Positions 46,572 through 57,503 are shown, counted from the stretch's first letter. The stretch is DNA of 64,000 bases from Photobacterium ganghwense (GCF_003025595.1 NZ_PYMI01000001.1:1116001-1180000), one strand, 5' to 3'. Notes: a model not told the origin generated them from the sequence alone. Translations and numbers: made by a program.

Positions 46572-47216
46572 CTATGGCGCTATATTCGGTAGAGTGACAT
46601 TCACACTTCGCTGCTCAGTCATGGTGCCAAGCGTTCCCTGAATGGTAATGGTTAAATTTTCGATACTTGCCGATGAACCCGGTTTTACAGAGGGTAACTT
46701 TGTTCGTAAAAAGTCTAATTGCGTTACCGTTACCATCGGATTGTTGTAATCCTGCCAATGAGAACTGCTACAAGACCAATTAGTTAGCCCACTATAGTTT
46801 TTATAAATTTCGAATTCTTTCTTGCCGTCTTTATTACTGTCATTCCAGCGATAACCTCGGGCATCGTTATCCCTGACACTGACCACACCCGGGCTAGAAT
46901 CCTCATTGTAGGCAAACACAATACAAGTACCACTCGAAGCAGTTGCAGACCCATCAAGTAGAAGGCTCGATTTTGCGCCCGAAACATCATTCAGAATAAA
47001 GTTATTCGAAGACGTACAGTCTCCGCAGTATCCTGCACGGCGGATATCATCCGCCATCATGAGTAAAATCCCGTCTAATTCTGATTTCAAAGACGCATGC
47101 TTTAATTGATTATTACTGGTCGATAAGCCAAACGAATAAGATGAAGTAATGACACTTAACGCAATCAATCCAAGAAAGGTAGAGATCAGTAATTCAATTA
47201 ATGTAAATCCCTTCAT
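46572..47216 (-). CDS. type IV minor pilin, PilW-like
   Basis: 214 aa. Starts MKGFTLIELL, so leader cleavage follows Gly3 with Glu at +5. It is followed by the extended helix and then LLMMADDIRRAGYCGDC, a PilW-family signature. Its ATG overlaps the stop of the FimT-like gene (TAATG). AT-rich like the rest of the cluster. Confidence 0.82.
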   Translation of the reverse strand: MKGFTLIELLISTFLGLIALSVITSSYSFGLSTSNNQLKHASLKSELDGILLMMADDIRRAGYCGDCTSSNNFILNDVSGAKSSLLLDGSATASSGTCIVFAYNEDSSPGVVSVRDNDARGYRWNDSNKDGKKEFEIYKNYSGLTNWSCSSSHWQDYNNPMVTVTQLDFLRTKLPSVKPGSSASIENLTITIQGTLGTMTEQRSVNVTLPNIAP

Positions 47217-47764
47217 TATACGCATAAAGATTTACCACCATGTGTTAAGCTAGAACAAGGAAATATAAAGCCTACATCCGTTATCCTTACGCCTGATACA
47301 AAATTGGGGTCACTGGTACTGTTTACCAGTACTCTTCGGCTATTTGTTGATTTTCCTGTTGTGGGATTAAAGGCGACTAATATTCCTTCAGAGAGATTAA
47401 CAACACCCCCACCAGCATTAACCGTTTTTATATTGTAATGATGACTATTATCGAATATAAAACGAGGATAATCCGATGAGGCTAATTCACAGCTATCACT
47501 GTCTCCTTGCTTTCTCATGCCTATACAGTGATTATTATTCGAGTCAATTTCATAAAATAACTCAACAGAAACGTTTCTCTTTACTGCTTCTGTTTTAGCC
47601 AATCTAACAAATTCAAATAATTGTTCGGCTTCGCTATTTACCTTGCTGTGATTAACCATGGTATTAAAATTTGGAACCGAAAAGGTAGCTATTATTCCAA
47701 TTATACTGATGCTGAGTATGAGTTCTAAAAGCGTTATACCTTGATTCATCTTCCAATATTTCAT
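47216..47764 (-). CDS. type IV minor pilin, FimT/GspH-like
   Basis: 182 aa from ATG 47764 (MKYWKMNQGITLLELIL). Leader cleavage after Gly9, Glu at +5. The motif NHSKVNSEAEQLFEFVRLAKTEAVKR is the GspH/FimT signature. First gene of the minus-strand pilin operon and divergent from the PilE-like gene. No good ribosome site is visible. Confidence 0.83.
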   Translation of the reverse strand: MKYWKMNQGITLLELILSISIIGIIATFSVPNFNTMVNHSKVNSEAEQLFEFVRLAKTEAVKRNVSVELFYEIDSNNNHCIGMRKQGDSDSCELASSDYPRFIFDNSHHYNIKTVNAGGGVVNLSEGILVAFNPTTGKSTNSRRVLVNSTSDPNFVSGVRITDVGFIFPCSSLTHGGKSLCV

Positions 47765-47872
47765 AAAAACCACTAAAACTGAAATAGATTACTTGAAAGC
47801 AATCTATCACAGGGTTTAATTTTGAGCATATCCACAAAATTTGTTTTCGTCGCGGTTAAAAAAATGAGTGAA

Positions 47873-48310
47873 ATGAAAAGGTGTTTTTTTCAGAAAGGTT
47901 TGACCTTGATTGAATTACTGATCGTCGTCAGCATCATCAGTATTATTAGTGCCATTGCCGTCCCAGCTTACAACAACCACGTCGAGTCAGCGCGACGAGT
48001 CGAAGCGCGTTCAAGTCTGATGGAACTGCATTTATGGGCGGAACAATATTTCACTCTCAACAGAAGCTATCCCAGTTCTGGTAACTTAAGTGCGGGATCG
48101 CCATCCTGCAGCGCCTGTACACTCTCCACGCACTATACATTTTCGATTACTAATTCCGGGGCGGGGCAAGACCGGTTTGTGATTACAGCTGCACCCAAAT
48201 CAACCGGGGCACAAAAAAATGACAGTTGTAAAAAGCTGACCATCAATGCTGCTGGTATTAAGAAAGGCTATGGTTCTGGGGGGGCTAACAACTCGGATTG
48301 CTGGTCATGA
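47873..48310 (+). CDS. type IV pilin, PilE-like
   Basis: 145-aa pilin. Leader ending KGLTLIELLIVVSIISIISAIAVPAYNNHVESARR, with Leu rather than Phe at +1. Start ATG 47873 has GAG 4 bases before it; upstream in-frame ATG 47864 and TTG 47822 would lengthen the leader. Cys pairs near the middle and the C-terminus (CSAC, CKK, DCW) suggest a disulphide D-region. Divergent from the fimT-like gene across 108 bases. Confidence 0.85.
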   Translation: MKRCFFQKGLTLIELLIVVSIISIISAIAVPAYNNHVESARRVEARSSLMELHLWAEQYFTLNRSYPSSGNLSAGSPSCSACTLSTHYTFSITNSGAGQDRFVITAAPKSTGAQKNDSCKKLTINAAGIKKGYGSGGANNSDCWS

Positions 48311-48424
48311 CAAGTGAAAAGTAAAAAGTGAGTAACCAGATCTATTTACTGTCATAGGCGTATAGCTCTTGCAGTATGCGCTACCATAAATAAGCGTTAA
48401 CCATATACGGTTCACAAGCAACAA

Positions 48425-48448
48425 AAAAGCCAGCATTTGCTGGCTTTT
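48425..48448. terminator. terminator between pilE-like gene and dnaJ
   Basis: AAAAGCCAGCA/TGCTGGCTTTT with a 2-base loop. The symmetry serves both converging genes. Confidence 0.85.
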
Positions 48449-48470
48449 GTATTTTATCAGGGCTTATGAA

Positions 48471-49613
48471 TTACCCGGTCAAATCATCAAAAAACTTCTT
48501 CACGCCGTCGAAGAAACCTTCTGATTTTGGCTTATGCTTTTTCGCGGCTGAGCCACCCAGGGTCTCTTCCAGCTCCTGCAGCAGTTCTTTCTGGCGTGTA
48601 CTCAGATTCACCGGTGTTTCAACAACCAGCTTACAGATCAGATCACCCACTGCGCCACCGCGTACCGATTTCACACCTTTACCACGCATGCGGAACATGC
48701 GCCCGGTTTGGGTCTCTGCCGGTACTTTCAGTTTCACACGGCCATCCAGCGTCGGGACTTCCACCTCGCCGCCCAGTGCCGCCATCGTAAAGCTGACTGG
48801 TACTTCGCAGTACAGGTTGTTGCCGTCACGCTCGAAAATGTGGTGCTGCGCCACGTGAACCTGAACGTACAGATCCCCGGCTGGTGCACCAAATTCTCCG
48901 GCCTCACCTTCACCGGTCAGACGAATACGGTCACCCGTATCCACACCGGCAGGGATTTTAACTGACAGTGTCTTGGTTTCTTCTTTGCGACCCTGACCAT
49001 GACAAGTACCACACGGCTCTTTAATGATCTTACCGCGGCCATGACAATGCGGACAGGTTTGCTGTACTGCAAAGAAGCCCTGACGCATCTGTACCTGGCC
49101 TGAGCCATGACAGGTACCACAAGTGGTTGCAGAGGTACCTTTTTTCGCACCGCTACCGTCACAGGTATCACAGTGAACCAGTGTCGGAACACGAATTTCT
49201 TTGGTACAACCGCGAACAGCTTCTTCGAGTGTCAGCTCCATGTTGTAGCGCAGATCGGCGCCGCGCTGCGCACGTTGCTGACCACCCCGACGGCCACCGC
49301 CACCGAAGATATCGCCAAACACATCACCGAAAATATCACCGAAATCAGCACCGCCGCCGAAACCGCCACCACCAAAGCCACCGCCCTGTTCAAAGGCTGC
49401 GTGACCGTACTGATCGTACGCGGCGCGCTTCTGAGGATCCGTCAGGATTTCATACGCGTGCTTTACTTCTTTGAATTTTTCCGCTGCCTGTTCATCCCCC
49501 TGATTACGGTCAGGGTGGAATTTCATGGCAAGACGCTTGTACGCCTTTTTAATGTCACGTTCTGAAGCATCACGAGCAACGCCCAGAACCTCGTAAAAAT
49601 CTCTTTTTGACAT
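48471..49613 (-). CDS. dnaJ: chaperone DnaJ
   Basis: Hsp40 co-chaperone, 380 aa. The J domain has HPD at residues 33-35 ([11 protein letters not shown]), followed by a Gly/Phe-rich region (about 75-105). Four zinc-finger CXXCXGXG repeats are present: [24 protein letters not shown] and CGTCHGQG. It stimulates the ATPase of DnaK and hands it clients. It lies 88 bases downstream of dnaK; the gap holds an 8-bp inverted repeat. Confidence 0.98.
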   Translation of the reverse strand: MSKRDFYEVLGVARDASERDIKKAYKRLAMKFHPDRNQGDEQAAEKFKEVKHAYEILTDPQKRAAYDQYGHAAFEQGGGFGGGGFGGGADFGDIFGDVFGDIFGGGGRRGGQQRAQRGADLRYNMELTLEEAVRGCTKEIRVPTLVHCDTCDGSGAKKGTSATTCGTCHGSGQVQMRQGFFAVQQTCPHCHGRGKIIKEPCGTCHGQGRKEETKTLSVKIPAGVDTGDRIRLTGEGEAGEFGAPAGDLYVQVHVAQHHIFERDGNNLYCEVPVSFTMAALGGEVEVPTLDGRVKLKVPAETQTGRMFRMRGKGVKSVRGGAVGDLICKLVVETPVNLSTRQKELLQELEETLGGSAAKKHKPKSEGFFDGVKKFFDDLTG

Positions 49614-49642
49614 AAGGATTTGTCACCTGCCTTAATACAGCT

Positions 49643-49672
49643 ACGGGCGTAAGAGTAGCCTCCAACGCCCGT
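49643..49672. repeat. 8-bp inverted repeat between dnaK and dnaJ
   Basis: ACGGGCGT/ACGCCCGT with a 14-base loop and no T-run. It may set the dnaK:dnaJ mRNA ratio by processing or stabilisation. Confidence 0.45.
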
Positions 49673-49701
49673 GCTCAAAATAAGATTAAGCGTTAGCTCT
49701 C

Positions 49702-51621
49702 TTATTTCTTGTCATCTTTGACTTCTTCAAACTCAGCATCAACAACGTTGTCGTCTTGCTTCGCTTGCTGCTCGCCAGCACCGCCTTGGGCTTGCTGAGC
49801 TTGAGCTTGCTGCTGGGCAATTTCCATCAGCTTCTGAGAGGCTGCGATCAGTGCTTGTACTTTCGCATCGATTTCCGCTTTGTCTTCGCCTTTACGTGCT
49901 GTTTCCAGCTCGTTTACAGCCGCTTCAATCTTCTCTTTCTCATCAGCTGGCAGTGCATCACCCGCTTCTTCGATTTGCTTACGAGTACCGTGAACCAGCT
50001 GGTCAGCTTGGTTACGTGCAGCCGCTAACTCTTCGAACTTTTTGTCCGCTTCTTTGTTAGCTTCTGCTTCCTGAACCATTTTCTCGATCTCTTCCTCGCT
50101 CAGACCGCCTGAAGCCTGGATAGTGATCTTCTGCTCTTTACCCGTTTGCTTGTCTTTCGCAGACACGTGCAGGATACCGTCCGCATCCAGGTCGAATGTT
50201 ACTTCGATCTGAGGCATACCGCGTGGAGCAGGCTGGATGCCTTCCAGGTTGAACTGACCAAGCGACTTGTTGAAGTGCGCTTGCTTACGCTCACCCTGCA
50301 GAACGTGGATAGTTACTGCGTTCTGGTTATCTTCTGCTGTCGAGAACACCTGGTTCGCCTTAGTAGGGATTGTGGTGTTTTTCTCAATCAGCTTAGTCAT
50401 CACACCGCCCATGGTTTCGATACCCAGAGACAGTGGAGTTACATCCAGCAGCAGTACGTCTTTTACTTCACCAGCTAGTACGCCACCCTGAACCGCAGCA
50501 CCGATAGCAACAGCTTCATCAGGGTTCACGTCTTTACGTGCTTCTTTGCCGAAGAACTCAGCCACTTTCGCCTGAACCATAGGCATACGAGTCTGACCAC
50601 CCACCAGGATAACGTCAGTGATGTCGCCTACAGACAGATCAGCATCAGCCAGTGCTACTTTCAGCGGCTCAAGAGAACGCTGTACCAGATCTTCAACCAG
50701 AGACTCAAGCTTCGCACGAGTCACTTTGATGTTCATGTGCTTAGGACCTGTTGCATCTGCAGTGATGTAAGGTAGGTTCACATCAGTTTGCTGTGCAGAT
50801 GACAGTTCGATTTTCGCTTTCTCTGCGGCTTCTTTCAGACGCTGCATCGCCAACGGATCGTTCTTCAGGTTGATACCTTGCTCTTTGTTGAACTCGTCAA
50901 CCAGATAGTTGATCATGCGGTTGTCGAAGTCTTCACCACCCAGGTGTGTGTCACCGTTGGTTGCCAGAACTTCGAAGGTTTTCTCGCCTTCAACTTCATC
51001 GATTTCGATGATAGAGATATCAAATGTACCACCACCCAGGTCGTAAACCGCGATAGTGCGGTCGCCGCCTTTCTTGTCCAGACCGTAAGCCAGAGCAGCT
51101 GCAGTTGGTTCGTTGATGATACGTTTAACTTCCAGACCTGCGATACGGCCAGCATCTTTTGTTGCCTGACGCTGTGCATCGTTAAAGTAAGCAGGAACGG
51201 TGATTACTGCGCCAGTTACTTCCTCACCCAGGAAGTCTTCAGCAGTTTTCTTCATTTTTTTCAGAACTTCAGCAGATACCTGAGGCGCTGCCATTTTCTG
51301 GCCTTTCGCTTCTACCCATGCATCGCCGTTGTCAGCCTTAACAATTTTGAAAGGCATGATTTCGATGTCGCGCTGAACTTCTTCGTCTTCAAAACGACGG
51401 CCGATCAGACGCTTGATCGCAAACAGTGTGTTTTCAGGGTTAGTCACCGCCTGACGTTTAGCAGGCTGACCAACCAGAGTTTCACCGTCTTGGGTGTAAG
51501 CGATAACAGATGCCGTTGTGCGCTCACCCTCAGCATTTTCAATTACACGTGGCTTGTCACCATCAAGTACTGCTACACAAGAGTTGGTTGTACCCAAGTC
51601 AATACCAATGATTTTACCCAT
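49702..51621 (-). CDS. dnaK: chaperone DnaK
   Basis: Hsp70, 639 aa (E. coli 638), from ATG 51621 with GGAG 8 bases upstream. The nucleotide-binding domain has [15 protein letters not shown] and [16 protein letters not shown]. The substrate domain follows near residue 390 and the C-terminus ends in the acidic [12 protein letters not shown] tail that binds DnaJ and client chains. Preceded by a sigma-32-like promoter. Confidence 0.99.
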   Translation of the reverse strand: MGKIIGIDLGTTNSCVAVLDGDKPRVIENAEGERTTASVIAYTQDGETLVGQPAKRQAVTNPENTLFAIKRLIGRRFEDEEVQRDIEIMPFKIVKADNGDAWVEAKGQKMAAPQVSAEVLKKMKKTAEDFLGEEVTGAVITVPAYFNDAQRQATKDAGRIAGLEVKRIINEPTAAALAYGLDKKGGDRTIAVYDLGGGTFDISIIEIDEVEGEKTFEVLATNGDTHLGGEDFDNRMINYLVDEFNKEQGINLKNDPLAMQRLKEAAEKAKIELSSAQQTDVNLPYITADATGPKHMNIKVTRAKLESLVEDLVQRSLEPLKVALADADLSVGDITDVILVGGQTRMPMVQAKVAEFFGKEARKDVNPDEAVAIGAAVQGGVLAGEVKDVLLLDVTPLSLGIETMGGVMTKLIEKNTTIPTKANQVFSTAEDNQNAVTIHVLQGERKQAHFNKSLGQFNLEGIQPAPRGMPQIEVTFDLDADGILHVSAKDKQTGKEQKITIQASGGLSEEEIEKMVQEAEANKEADKKFEELAAARNQADQLVHGTRKQIEEAGDALPADEKEKIEAAVNELETARKGEDKAEIDAKVQALIAASQKLMEIAQQQAQAQQAQGGAGEQQAKQDDNVVDAEFEEVKDDKK

Positions 51622-51730
51622 CAGGCTTTCTCCGAAATTCATTTAGCTTATTTGCCAATAAACCGTTCTTGGTTATTGGCAACGCGGAAGCGTCCGCAGA
51701 AATTGGTTTACGATGTCGTATGACTACTAG

Positions 51731-51756
51731 ATAAGGGCAGCCATTCGCTTTTCAAG
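51731..51756 (-). promoter_or_regulatory. sigma-32-like promoter upstream of dnaK
   Basis: On the minus strand CTTGAAA (51750-51756), a 12-base spacer and CCCTTATCT ending near 51729 resemble the heat-shock consensus. The -10 is imperfect. Confidence 0.6.
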
Positions 51757-51780
51757 GGTGACATCGAAAAAAAATTCAAA

Positions 51781-51810
51781 AAAATAAAAGCCCGCCTGAA
51801 AAGCGGGCTT
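51781..51810 (-). terminator. grpE terminator
   Basis: AAGCCCGC/GCGGGCTT with a 7-base loop, followed by a T-rich tail on the minus strand. Confidence 0.85.
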
Positions 51811-51829
51811 GGTTGGCAACTCTGCCCGC

Positions 51830-52462
51830 TTACGCCTGAGTATCGACGTTACCGGATGCCGCTTTAGATACCATGACCATCGCCGGACGTACCACACGGC
51901 CGTTCAGCTCATAGCCCTTCTGCATCACCAGCATCACAGTGTTTGGCTCGTGCTCAGCGCTTTCCTGAATCGACATCGCCTGATGGAATTCAGGGTTGAA
52001 CGCTTCACCAACCGGGTTGATAGCAACCAGACCAAATTTCGCGACAGTGTCGGTCATGGTCTTCAGCGTCAGCTCAACGCCTTCCAGCATTGGCTTGATC
52101 GCTTCATCAGTCTTGTCGGCCATCTCAATGGCACGTTCCATATTGTCGATAACCGGCAGTAGTTCGCCCGCAAAACGCTCCAGCGCAAATTTACGTGCTT
52201 TATCGATTTCCTGCTCAGTACGGCGACGCATATTTTCTACGTCAGCGCGAGCACGCAGAACGCTGTCCTGCTGCTCTCTCACTCGAGCTTCGCTTGTCAG
52301 CAACGCCGCTTCCAGCTCAGCAATACGTGCTGCTTGCTGTTCTTCCAGCGTCATTTCCACAACGTCGGCTTCAGCATTGTCTGTTGATTCAGTCTCAACC
52401 GTTTCAACTGTCTCGTCTTGCTTCAGCTGCTCGTCCTGTACTTTTTTCTCTTCGTTGCTCAT
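51830..52462 (-). CDS. grpE: nucleotide exchange factor GrpE
   Basis: 210 aa. An acidic, Glu/Thr-rich N-terminus (about 1-40) is followed by a long dimerising coiled coil (about 40-95) and a C-terminal beta domain with [35 protein letters not shown], the GrpE signature. It drives ADP release from DnaK. GGAG lies 5 bases before the ATG. Transcribed from its own heat-shock promoter and separated from dnaK by a terminator. Confidence 0.97.
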   Translation of the reverse strand: MSNEEKKVQDEQLKQDETVETVETESTDNAEADVVEMTLEEQQAARIAELEAALLTSEARVREQQDSVLRARADVENMRRRTEQEIDKARKFALERFAGELLPVIDNMERAIEMADKTDEAIKPMLEGVELTLKTMTDTVAKFGLVAINPVGEAFNPEFHQAMSIQESAEHEPNTVMLVMQKGYELNGRVVRPAMVMVSKAASGNVDTQA

Positions 52463-52500
52463 GCTTTCGCTTCTCCGCCAAGATCATGGTGTTCATTCAG

Positions 52501-52525
52501 AGGATGATATCGTCCACATCATCCT
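52501..52525. repeat. 8-bp inverted repeat in the grpE 5' leader
   Basis: AGGATGAT/ATCATCCT with a 9-base centre, between the heat-shock promoter and the grpE start. It would form a stem in the grpE mRNA about 40 bases before the ATG. Confidence 0.5.
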
Positions 52526-52544
52526 AAAATCTACGTATGCGCAT

Positions 52545-52573
52545 ATTATGGGGATGAAGTTCAATGATTCAAG
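52545..52573 (-). promoter_or_regulatory. sigma-32 promoter of grpE
   Basis: On the minus strand CTTGAAT (52567-52573), a 13-base spacer and CCCCATAAT (52545-52553), close to the RpoH consensus. Confidence 0.8.
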
Positions 52574-52646
52574 CCGATATCGCTCACAAAGCGCGACAAG
52601 TCGACAATCCAAACGCTATACTGGCTGTCTATTAATTTGTTGGATC

Positions 52647-53534
52647 ATGAACATGACACGCGTATTCAGCACTATTGCGATTATTGGCAAACCCCGCAAC
52701 CCGGACGCCCTGCAGACTCATATGAGCCTGTATAGCTGGCTGACCGAACGGGGATACGACGTCATGGTTGAACACCGACTTGCGAACGATCTGGACTTAC
52801 CCGCTAATGTGTTCAGTGACTTGCTGACGATCGGCGATAAAGCTGACCTTGCCATTGTGGTTGGCGGTGACGGTAACATGCTGGGTGCGGCACGGGTGCT
52901 TTCCCGCTTTGATATTACGGTGATTGGTGTAAACCGCGGCAGCCTCGGCTTTCTGACAGATCTGGATCCCGATGCCTTCGAGGAAGAGTTACAGCTGGTA
53001 TTGCACGGTGAATACGTGGTCGAAAAACGGTTTCTGCTGGAAGCGGAAGTCCACCGGCACGGCATGATAAAAAGCCGGAATGCGGCACTCAACGAAGCCG
53101 TGCTTCACCCGGATAAAATCGCGCACATGATTGAGTTTGAAGTGTATATCGATGACCGCTTCGCTTTCTCTCAGCGCTCGGACGGGCTGATTATCTCCAC
53201 CCCAACCGGCTCCACCGCGTACTCACTGTCTGGTGGCGGACCAATCCTATCTTCTGAGCTGAATGCCATTTCGCTGGTTCCAATGTTCCCGCACACGCTG
53301 TCGTGTCGCCCGTTGGTGGTTGACGGTAACAGCCGAATCAAACTGCTTGTCTCACCGGAAAACGGCAGCACGCTGGAAGTCAGCTGCGACGGTCAGGTTT
53401 CCCTGCCAGTCAGCCCAGGCGATGAAATCCACATTTATCAGAGCCCGGAAACCCTAAAGCTGATCCACCCGAAAAATTACAGTTATTACGAGGTGCTGCG
53501 CGGCAAACTGGGGTGGTCAAGCCGGCTGTTTTAA
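52647..53534 (+). CDS. nadK: NAD kinase
   Basis: ATP-dependent NAD kinase, 295 aa (E. coli 292). Motifs: [13 protein letters not shown] (GGDG), [19 protein letters not shown] and [19 protein letters not shown] 52653 is an alternative start, two codons in, with a better spaced GGA. The frame is open far upstream, but that stretch is antisense to grpE and without homology. Divergent from grpE. Confidence 0.97.
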   Translation: MNMTRVFSTIAIIGKPRNPDALQTHMSLYSWLTERGYDVMVEHRLANDLDLPANVFSDLLTIGDKADLAIVVGGDGNMLGAARVLSRFDITVIGVNRGSLGFLTDLDPDAFEEELQLVLHGEYVVEKRFLLEAEVHRHGMIKSRNAALNEAVLHPDKIAHMIEFEVYIDDRFAFSQRSDGLIISTPTGSTAYSLSGGGPILSSELNAISLVPMFPHTLSCRPLVVDGNSRIKLLVSPENGSTLEVSCDGQVSLPVSPGDEIHIYQSPETLKLIHPKNYSYYEVLRGKLGWSSRLF

Positions 53535-53551
53535 CGCCATCTTCCCCCATC

Positions 53552-53578
53552 AAGCCAGCCTATAAAGCTGGCTTTTTT
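53552..53578 (+). terminator. nadK terminator
   Basis: AAGCCAGC/GCTGGCTT with a 7-base loop and a run of T. Confidence 0.88.
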
Positions 53579-53645
53579 ATTCTCCTTTATCAGCATGTTA
53601 TCTCCCTCCCAAATCACCTGCTAAAAATTTCTCAACAGTACTTTA

Positions 53646-53683
53646 CTGTATGTAGATACAGTATATACTGTATGAAAAAACAG
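53646..53683 (+). promoter_or_regulatory. two tandem LexA (SOS) boxes of recN
   Basis: Two perfect CTGT-N8-ACAG sites at 53646-53661 and 53668-53683, 6 bases apart, 25 bases before the recN ATG. Strong SOS repression is expected. Confidence 0.93.
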
Positions 53684-53707
53684 GTGTTGATTTAAACAGG
53701 TGAACAC

Positions 53708-55375
53708 ATGCTGGCTCATATGACGATCTCAAACTTTGCAATTGTCAAAAACCTTGAATTTGAACTGAAACCGGGAATGACCACCATTACCGGTGAAACC
53801 GGTGCCGGTAAGTCGATTGCTATCGATGCCCTTGGCCTTTGCCTGGGCGATCGAGCCGAAGCCAGCATGGTCCGCCCCCATGAGGATAAAGCCGAAATCT
53901 CGGCTGCCTTTTCACTGCTGAATAACCAAGCTGCACGTCGCTGGCTGGAAGACAATGATCTGATTGATGGCGACGAGTGCATTCTGCGTCGTGTAATCAC
54001 CAAAGAAGGTCGCTCCCGGGGTTTTATTAACGGTAGCCCGGTGCCAGCCTCGCAGCAAAAAGCACTGGGACAGTTGCTGATCAATATTCATGGCCAGCAC
54101 GCTCATCAGCAGCTTATGCGGGCCGACTACCAGCAGCAGATGCTAGATCAGTACGCCGGCCACCATCAGTTGATGGAAAAAACCCGCGATAGCTACCAGC
54201 GCTGGCGCCTCGCCAGTAACGAGCTGAAACGTTTGACCCAGAGCCGCGAAGAAAACGAAGCTCAGAAACAACTGATTCAGTACCAGGTAAAAGAGCTGGA
54301 TGAGCTGGCACTGGGTGAAGAGGAATACGCGGAAATCGAAGATGATCACAAACGTTTGTCGAACTGTGGCGAGCTGGCTGTGTCCAGTCAGATGGCTCTT
54401 TCCATGCTGTACGACAACGATGATGGCAACGCATTGCAGTTGCTGCAAATGGCCAGCCAGCAAGTGATTAATCTGGGGGATATCGACAGCAGCCTGAGTG
54501 CCATTCCGCAGATGCTGGAAGACGCCATTATTCAGGTACAGGAAGCCAGCCAAGAGCTACGCGGTTATCTGGATAACTTGGATATGGATCCGCAGCGCCT
54601 GATTTATCTGGAAGAGCGCTTGGCAAAGATTATGTCACTGTCACGCAAACATTATGTGATGCCAAACGAGCTGTATAACAAGCACCAGGATCTACTGAAA
54701 GAGCTTGAAATGTTGGATTGCAGTGACGAACGCTTGGAAGATATGGCCGAGCAAGTCGAACTACTGCGCCAGAAGTTTTTAGCCTGGGCGGAAAAACTGA
54801 GCAAGAGCCGCCGCCGCTACGCCAAAGAGCTCGATAAAAAGATCTCTGACAGCATGCATCAGCTGAGCATGGAGAACGGCATCTTTAAAATCGACATCCA
54901 GAGCGATGCCACCAGTCTGCTCAGCCCGCTGGGATTCGACACCATTACGTTTTTGGTTTCCACCAACCCGGGACAACCATTACAGCCGCTGGGCAAAGTA
55001 GCCTCTGGGGGTGAACTGTCGCGTATTTCCCTGGCTATCCAGGTGATCACCGCGCAGAAAGTCGAGACTCCGAGCCTGATCTTCGATGAGGTAGACGTAG
55101 GTATCAGTGGCCCGACGGCCGCCATCGTCGGTAAAATGCTGCGCACTCTGGGCGAATCAACCCAAGTCATGTGTGTCACGCATTTACCTCAGGTCGCCGG
55201 TTGTGGCCACCAGCAAATGTTCGTTGCCAAAAAATCAAGCAACGGGCAGACCGAAACCAACATGTATCCGCTTTCGGCGGAAGAACGTGTCGGCGAGCTG
55301 GCACGCCTGTTAGGTGGCAGTGAAATTACCGAACGTACCCTGGCAAATGCAAAAGAGCTGCTGTTTGCTGCGTAA
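53708..55375 (+). CDS. recN: DNA repair protein RecN
   Basis: SMC-like ATPase that helps RecA-mediated double-strand break repair, 555 aa. Walker A GETGAGKS (about residue 30), [12 protein letters not shown] (about 120), a coiled-coil middle, the signature [13 protein letters not shown] and Walker [18 protein letters not shown] precedes the ATG. Controlled by two LexA boxes. Confidence 0.98.
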   Translation: MLAHMTISNFAIVKNLEFELKPGMTTITGETGAGKSIAIDALGLCLGDRAEASMVRPHEDKAEISAAFSLLNNQAARRWLEDNDLIDGDECILRRVITKEGRSRGFINGSPVPASQQKALGQLLINIHGQHAHQQLMRADYQQQMLDQYAGHHQLMEKTRDSYQRWRLASNELKRLTQSREENEAQKQLIQYQVKELDELALGEEEYAEIEDDHKRLSNCGELAVSSQMALSMLYDNDDGNALQLLQMASQQVINLGDIDSSLSAIPQMLEDAIIQVQEASQELRGYLDNLDMDPQRLIYLEERLAKIMSLSRKHYVMPNELYNKHQDLLKELEMLDCSDERLEDMAEQVELLRQKFLAWAEKLSKSRRRYAKELDKKISDSMHQLSMENGIFKIDIQSDATSLLSPLGFDTITFLVSTNPGQPLQPLGKVASGGELSRISLAIQVITAQKVETPSLIFDEVDVGISGPTAAIVGKMLRTLGESTQVMCVTHLPQVAGCGHQQMFVAKKSSNGQTETNMYPLSAEERVGELARLLGGSEITERTLANAKELLFAA

Positions 55376-55514
55376 TTAGAATAAACTTAACCGTTGATGC
55401 AACTAATTGGTTGTACAGGGGTCTCAATTAGCGTTTTTTTCTTAACCGCTTTTTTACTTCTGCCAACGGGTTGTTTATTATCGCTGCAGAATAAAGCTAA
55501 TTTGCCGGGATGCT

Positions 55515-55871
55515 ATGAGTTGGAAAAACCTTGCTGCCGTGACACTGGCAGTCAGCCTGCTGGGCGGCTGCTCCGTCGTCGAACGGCTGGTGTACCGCAT
55601 CGATATTAACCAGGGCAACTACCTGGAACAAAAAGATATCGATACGCTTCGGTACGGAATGAATAAAGAGCAGGTACAGTACGTACTGGGATCACCGATG
55701 CTGGTTGAACCGGAATACCCGAATACCTGGTATTACGTGTACTATCACAAGCCAGGTCATGATCCGGTACAGCAGAAAAACCTGATTCTGAAGTTTAACG
55801 ATCAAAATCAGCTGGTGAGTTTAGATGGGGACTACCAACGAGGCCCTAACTTCACCAGTCAGATTAACTAA
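55515..55871 (+). CDS. bamE: outer membrane assembly lipoprotein BamE
   Basis: 118-aa lipoprotein of the BAM complex (formerly SmpA). The lipobox LLGGC puts the lipidated Cys at residue 19. Conserved parts are IDINQGNYLEQKDIDTLRYGM and LGSPM, with a C-terminal NLILKFNDQNQL strand. Own transcript, 139 bases after recN, ended by a clear terminator. Confidence 0.95.
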   Translation: MSWKNLAAVTLAVSLLGGCSVVERLVYRIDINQGNYLEQKDIDTLRYGMNKEQVQYVLGSPMLVEPEYPNTWYYVYYHKPGHDPVQQKNLILKFNDQNQLVSLDGDYQRGPNFTSQIN

Positions 55872-55890
55872 GTAGTGATCCTCCGATCGC

Positions 55891-55917
55891 AAAAAGCTCG
55901 CCACTGGCGAGCTTTTT
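55891..55917. terminator. terminator between bamE and ratB
   Basis: AAAAAGCTCGCC/GGCGAGCTTTTT with an ACT loop. Serves both converging genes. Confidence 0.92.
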
Positions 55918-55957
55918 TATATCCATAGTTCCGTTCGGACAGTCAAAAAACAAAGCC

Positions 55958-56305
55958 TTAATTCGCTTTTTTCTCTTCTGCCTTCTCCGCTTCTTTGGCC
56001 GCAAGAGCTTCCTGTTTCGCTTGCTCTGCCCGCTTACGGCGGATGTCTTTCGGATCGGCTAACAGTGGGCGGTAGATTTCAATGCGATCACCGTCATGAA
56101 CGGTTGCATCCAACTTCACGTTGCGGCTGAAAATTCCCACTTTATTTTTTTTCAGGTCGATTTCCGGATACAACTCCAGGACACCAGACTGTTCGATAAT
56201 CTGCTGCACTTGCATATCCGGTGTTACCGCTACGCGAATCACCTTCTGCACATGAGGCAGTGCATAGACCACCTCCACATGGATCAGCTTTTCATCAGAA
56301 GCCAT
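55958..56305 (-). CDS. ratB: RnfH/RatB-family ubiquitin-like protein
   Basis: 115 aa of the UPF0125 (RnfH) family with a beta-grasp fold ([40 protein letters not shown]). An Ala/Lys/Glu-rich helix ends the chain. Its start lies inside the last codons of ratA. Function unclear; the conserved pairing with ratA points to a common role. Confidence 0.9.
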   Translation of the reverse strand: MASDEKLIHVEVVYALPHVQKVIRVAVTPDMQVQQIIEQSGVLELYPEIDLKKNKVGIFSRNVKLDATVHDGDRIEIYRPLLADPKDIRRKRAEQAKQEALAAKEAEKAEEKKAN

Positions 56306-56729
56306 ACACTTCTCTCGCTCGCTGAGTAAACGCACTTATCATGTTACCGGTCAGCTCTTTAAAAACCTTACCAAACGCCGCTTCAACCAGCGCATTGGTA
56401 AATTCAAAGTCGAGCTTCAGCTCTACCTTACAGGCATCGGCATCCAGTTCAATAAAATGCCAGCCGCCCACTAAGCGCCGGAACGGGCCATCCACCAGCT
56501 GCATGTCAATCTTGCTACCTGCTGTCAGCGCATTTCGGGTAACAAACGTCTTCTTAATCCCGGCTTTCGACACATCGACGGCTGCCATCATATGCAGCTC
56601 AGAGCTTTCAATGATCTTCGTGCCGGAACATCCCGGAAGAAACGCCGGATACGATTCAACATCATTCACAAGTTCAAACATCTGCTTCGCACTGAATGGT
56701 ACCAGTGCAGAGCGGCTAATCTGAGGCAT
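56295..56729 (-). CDS. ratA: ribosome association toxin RatA (START/Coq10 family)
   Basis: 144 aa from ATG 56729, which has AAAGGAG 4 bases upstream. The START-like fold begins [30 protein letters not shown], the family signature. Described in E. coli as blocking 70S subunit association; relatives bind ubiquinone (Coq10). Divergent from smpB and overlapping ratB, the usual arrangement. Confidence 0.92.
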   Translation of the reverse strand: MPQISRSALVPFSAKQMFELVNDVESYPAFLPGCSGTKIIESSELHMMAAVDVSKAGIKKTFVTRNALTAGSKIDMQLVDGPFRRLVGGWHFIELDADACKVELKLDFEFTNALVEAAFGKVFKELTGNMISAFTQRAREVYGF

Positions 56730-56942
56730 AGCTTCTCCTTTACCCAACGAACGCGCCGCTTCACATTTCAGTTATCAGGCACACTCGCCAAACCTATGAG
56801 AAGGGCTGGCACAATGATACCATCACTGGGCTAACAGCCAAAATCAGCGTAATGCTCACTCTTCAAACTTTTGATTTTGTGGCGTTACACTTTCGACCAG
56901 CGGGCAAATTCACGCTGGGACTACAGAGATTTAAGAGAAACT

Positions 56943-57425
56943 ATGGCAAAGAAAAAACCAAGCAAGCCGGGCAGCAATACCATTGCGAAAAACAAAACTG
57001 CCCGTTTTGAATTTGCGATTCAGGATGAATACGAAGCCGGTGTCGAGCTTCAGGGCTGGGAAGTGAAAGCTATTCGCTCCGGTAAAGTCAACATTTCAGA
57101 AAGTTACGTATTCCTGCGTAATGGCGAAGCCTTTATTTCAGGCACTCAAATCACACCGCTGAATGCTGCATCTACTCACGTGGTTGCTGACCCGAACCGT
57201 ACCCGTAAGCTGCTGCTAAGCCGCCGCGAGCTTGATAAACTGGCGGGTGCTGTGAACCGTGACGGTGAAACCATCGTAGCCCTGAGCATGTACTGGAAAG
57301 GTTCCTGGGTTAAACTAAAGATAGGTACCGCGAAAGGTAAGAAACTGCACGATAAGCGTGCTGATAAGAAAGATCGTGACTGGCAGCGCGACAAAGCGCG
57401 CATTATGAAGCACAGTAACCGTTAA
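56943..57425 (+). CDS. smpB: SsrA-binding protein SmpB
   Basis: 160 aa, partner of tmRNA in rescuing stalled ribosomes. Starts METMAKKK-like at ATG 56943, with AAGAGA before it. Hallmarks: [34 protein letters not shown] and the Lys/Asp-rich C-terminal tail [15 protein letters not shown] that enters the decoding site. ssrA follows 119 bases downstream. Confidence 0.98.
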   Translation: MAKKKPSKPGSNTIAKNKTARFEFAIQDEYEAGVELQGWEVKAIRSGKVNISESYVFLRNGEAFISGTQITPLNAASTHVVADPNRTRKLLLSRRELDKLAGAVNRDGETIVALSMYWKGSWVKLKIGTAKGKKLHDKRADKKDRDWQRDKARIMKHSNR

Positions 57426-57503
57426 TCTTTCAGGGCTTTACTGATACCTGCCAGCTAAGTGATGGATTTTTCTCCACAAACACAGAGCGGGCAGTGAATT
57501 GTG

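Noticed and set aside
51996..52646. A 217-codon upstream extension of nadK
   Set aside because: Antisense to grpE, Ser-rich shadow sequence; NAD kinases start at the [12 protein letters not shown] region.
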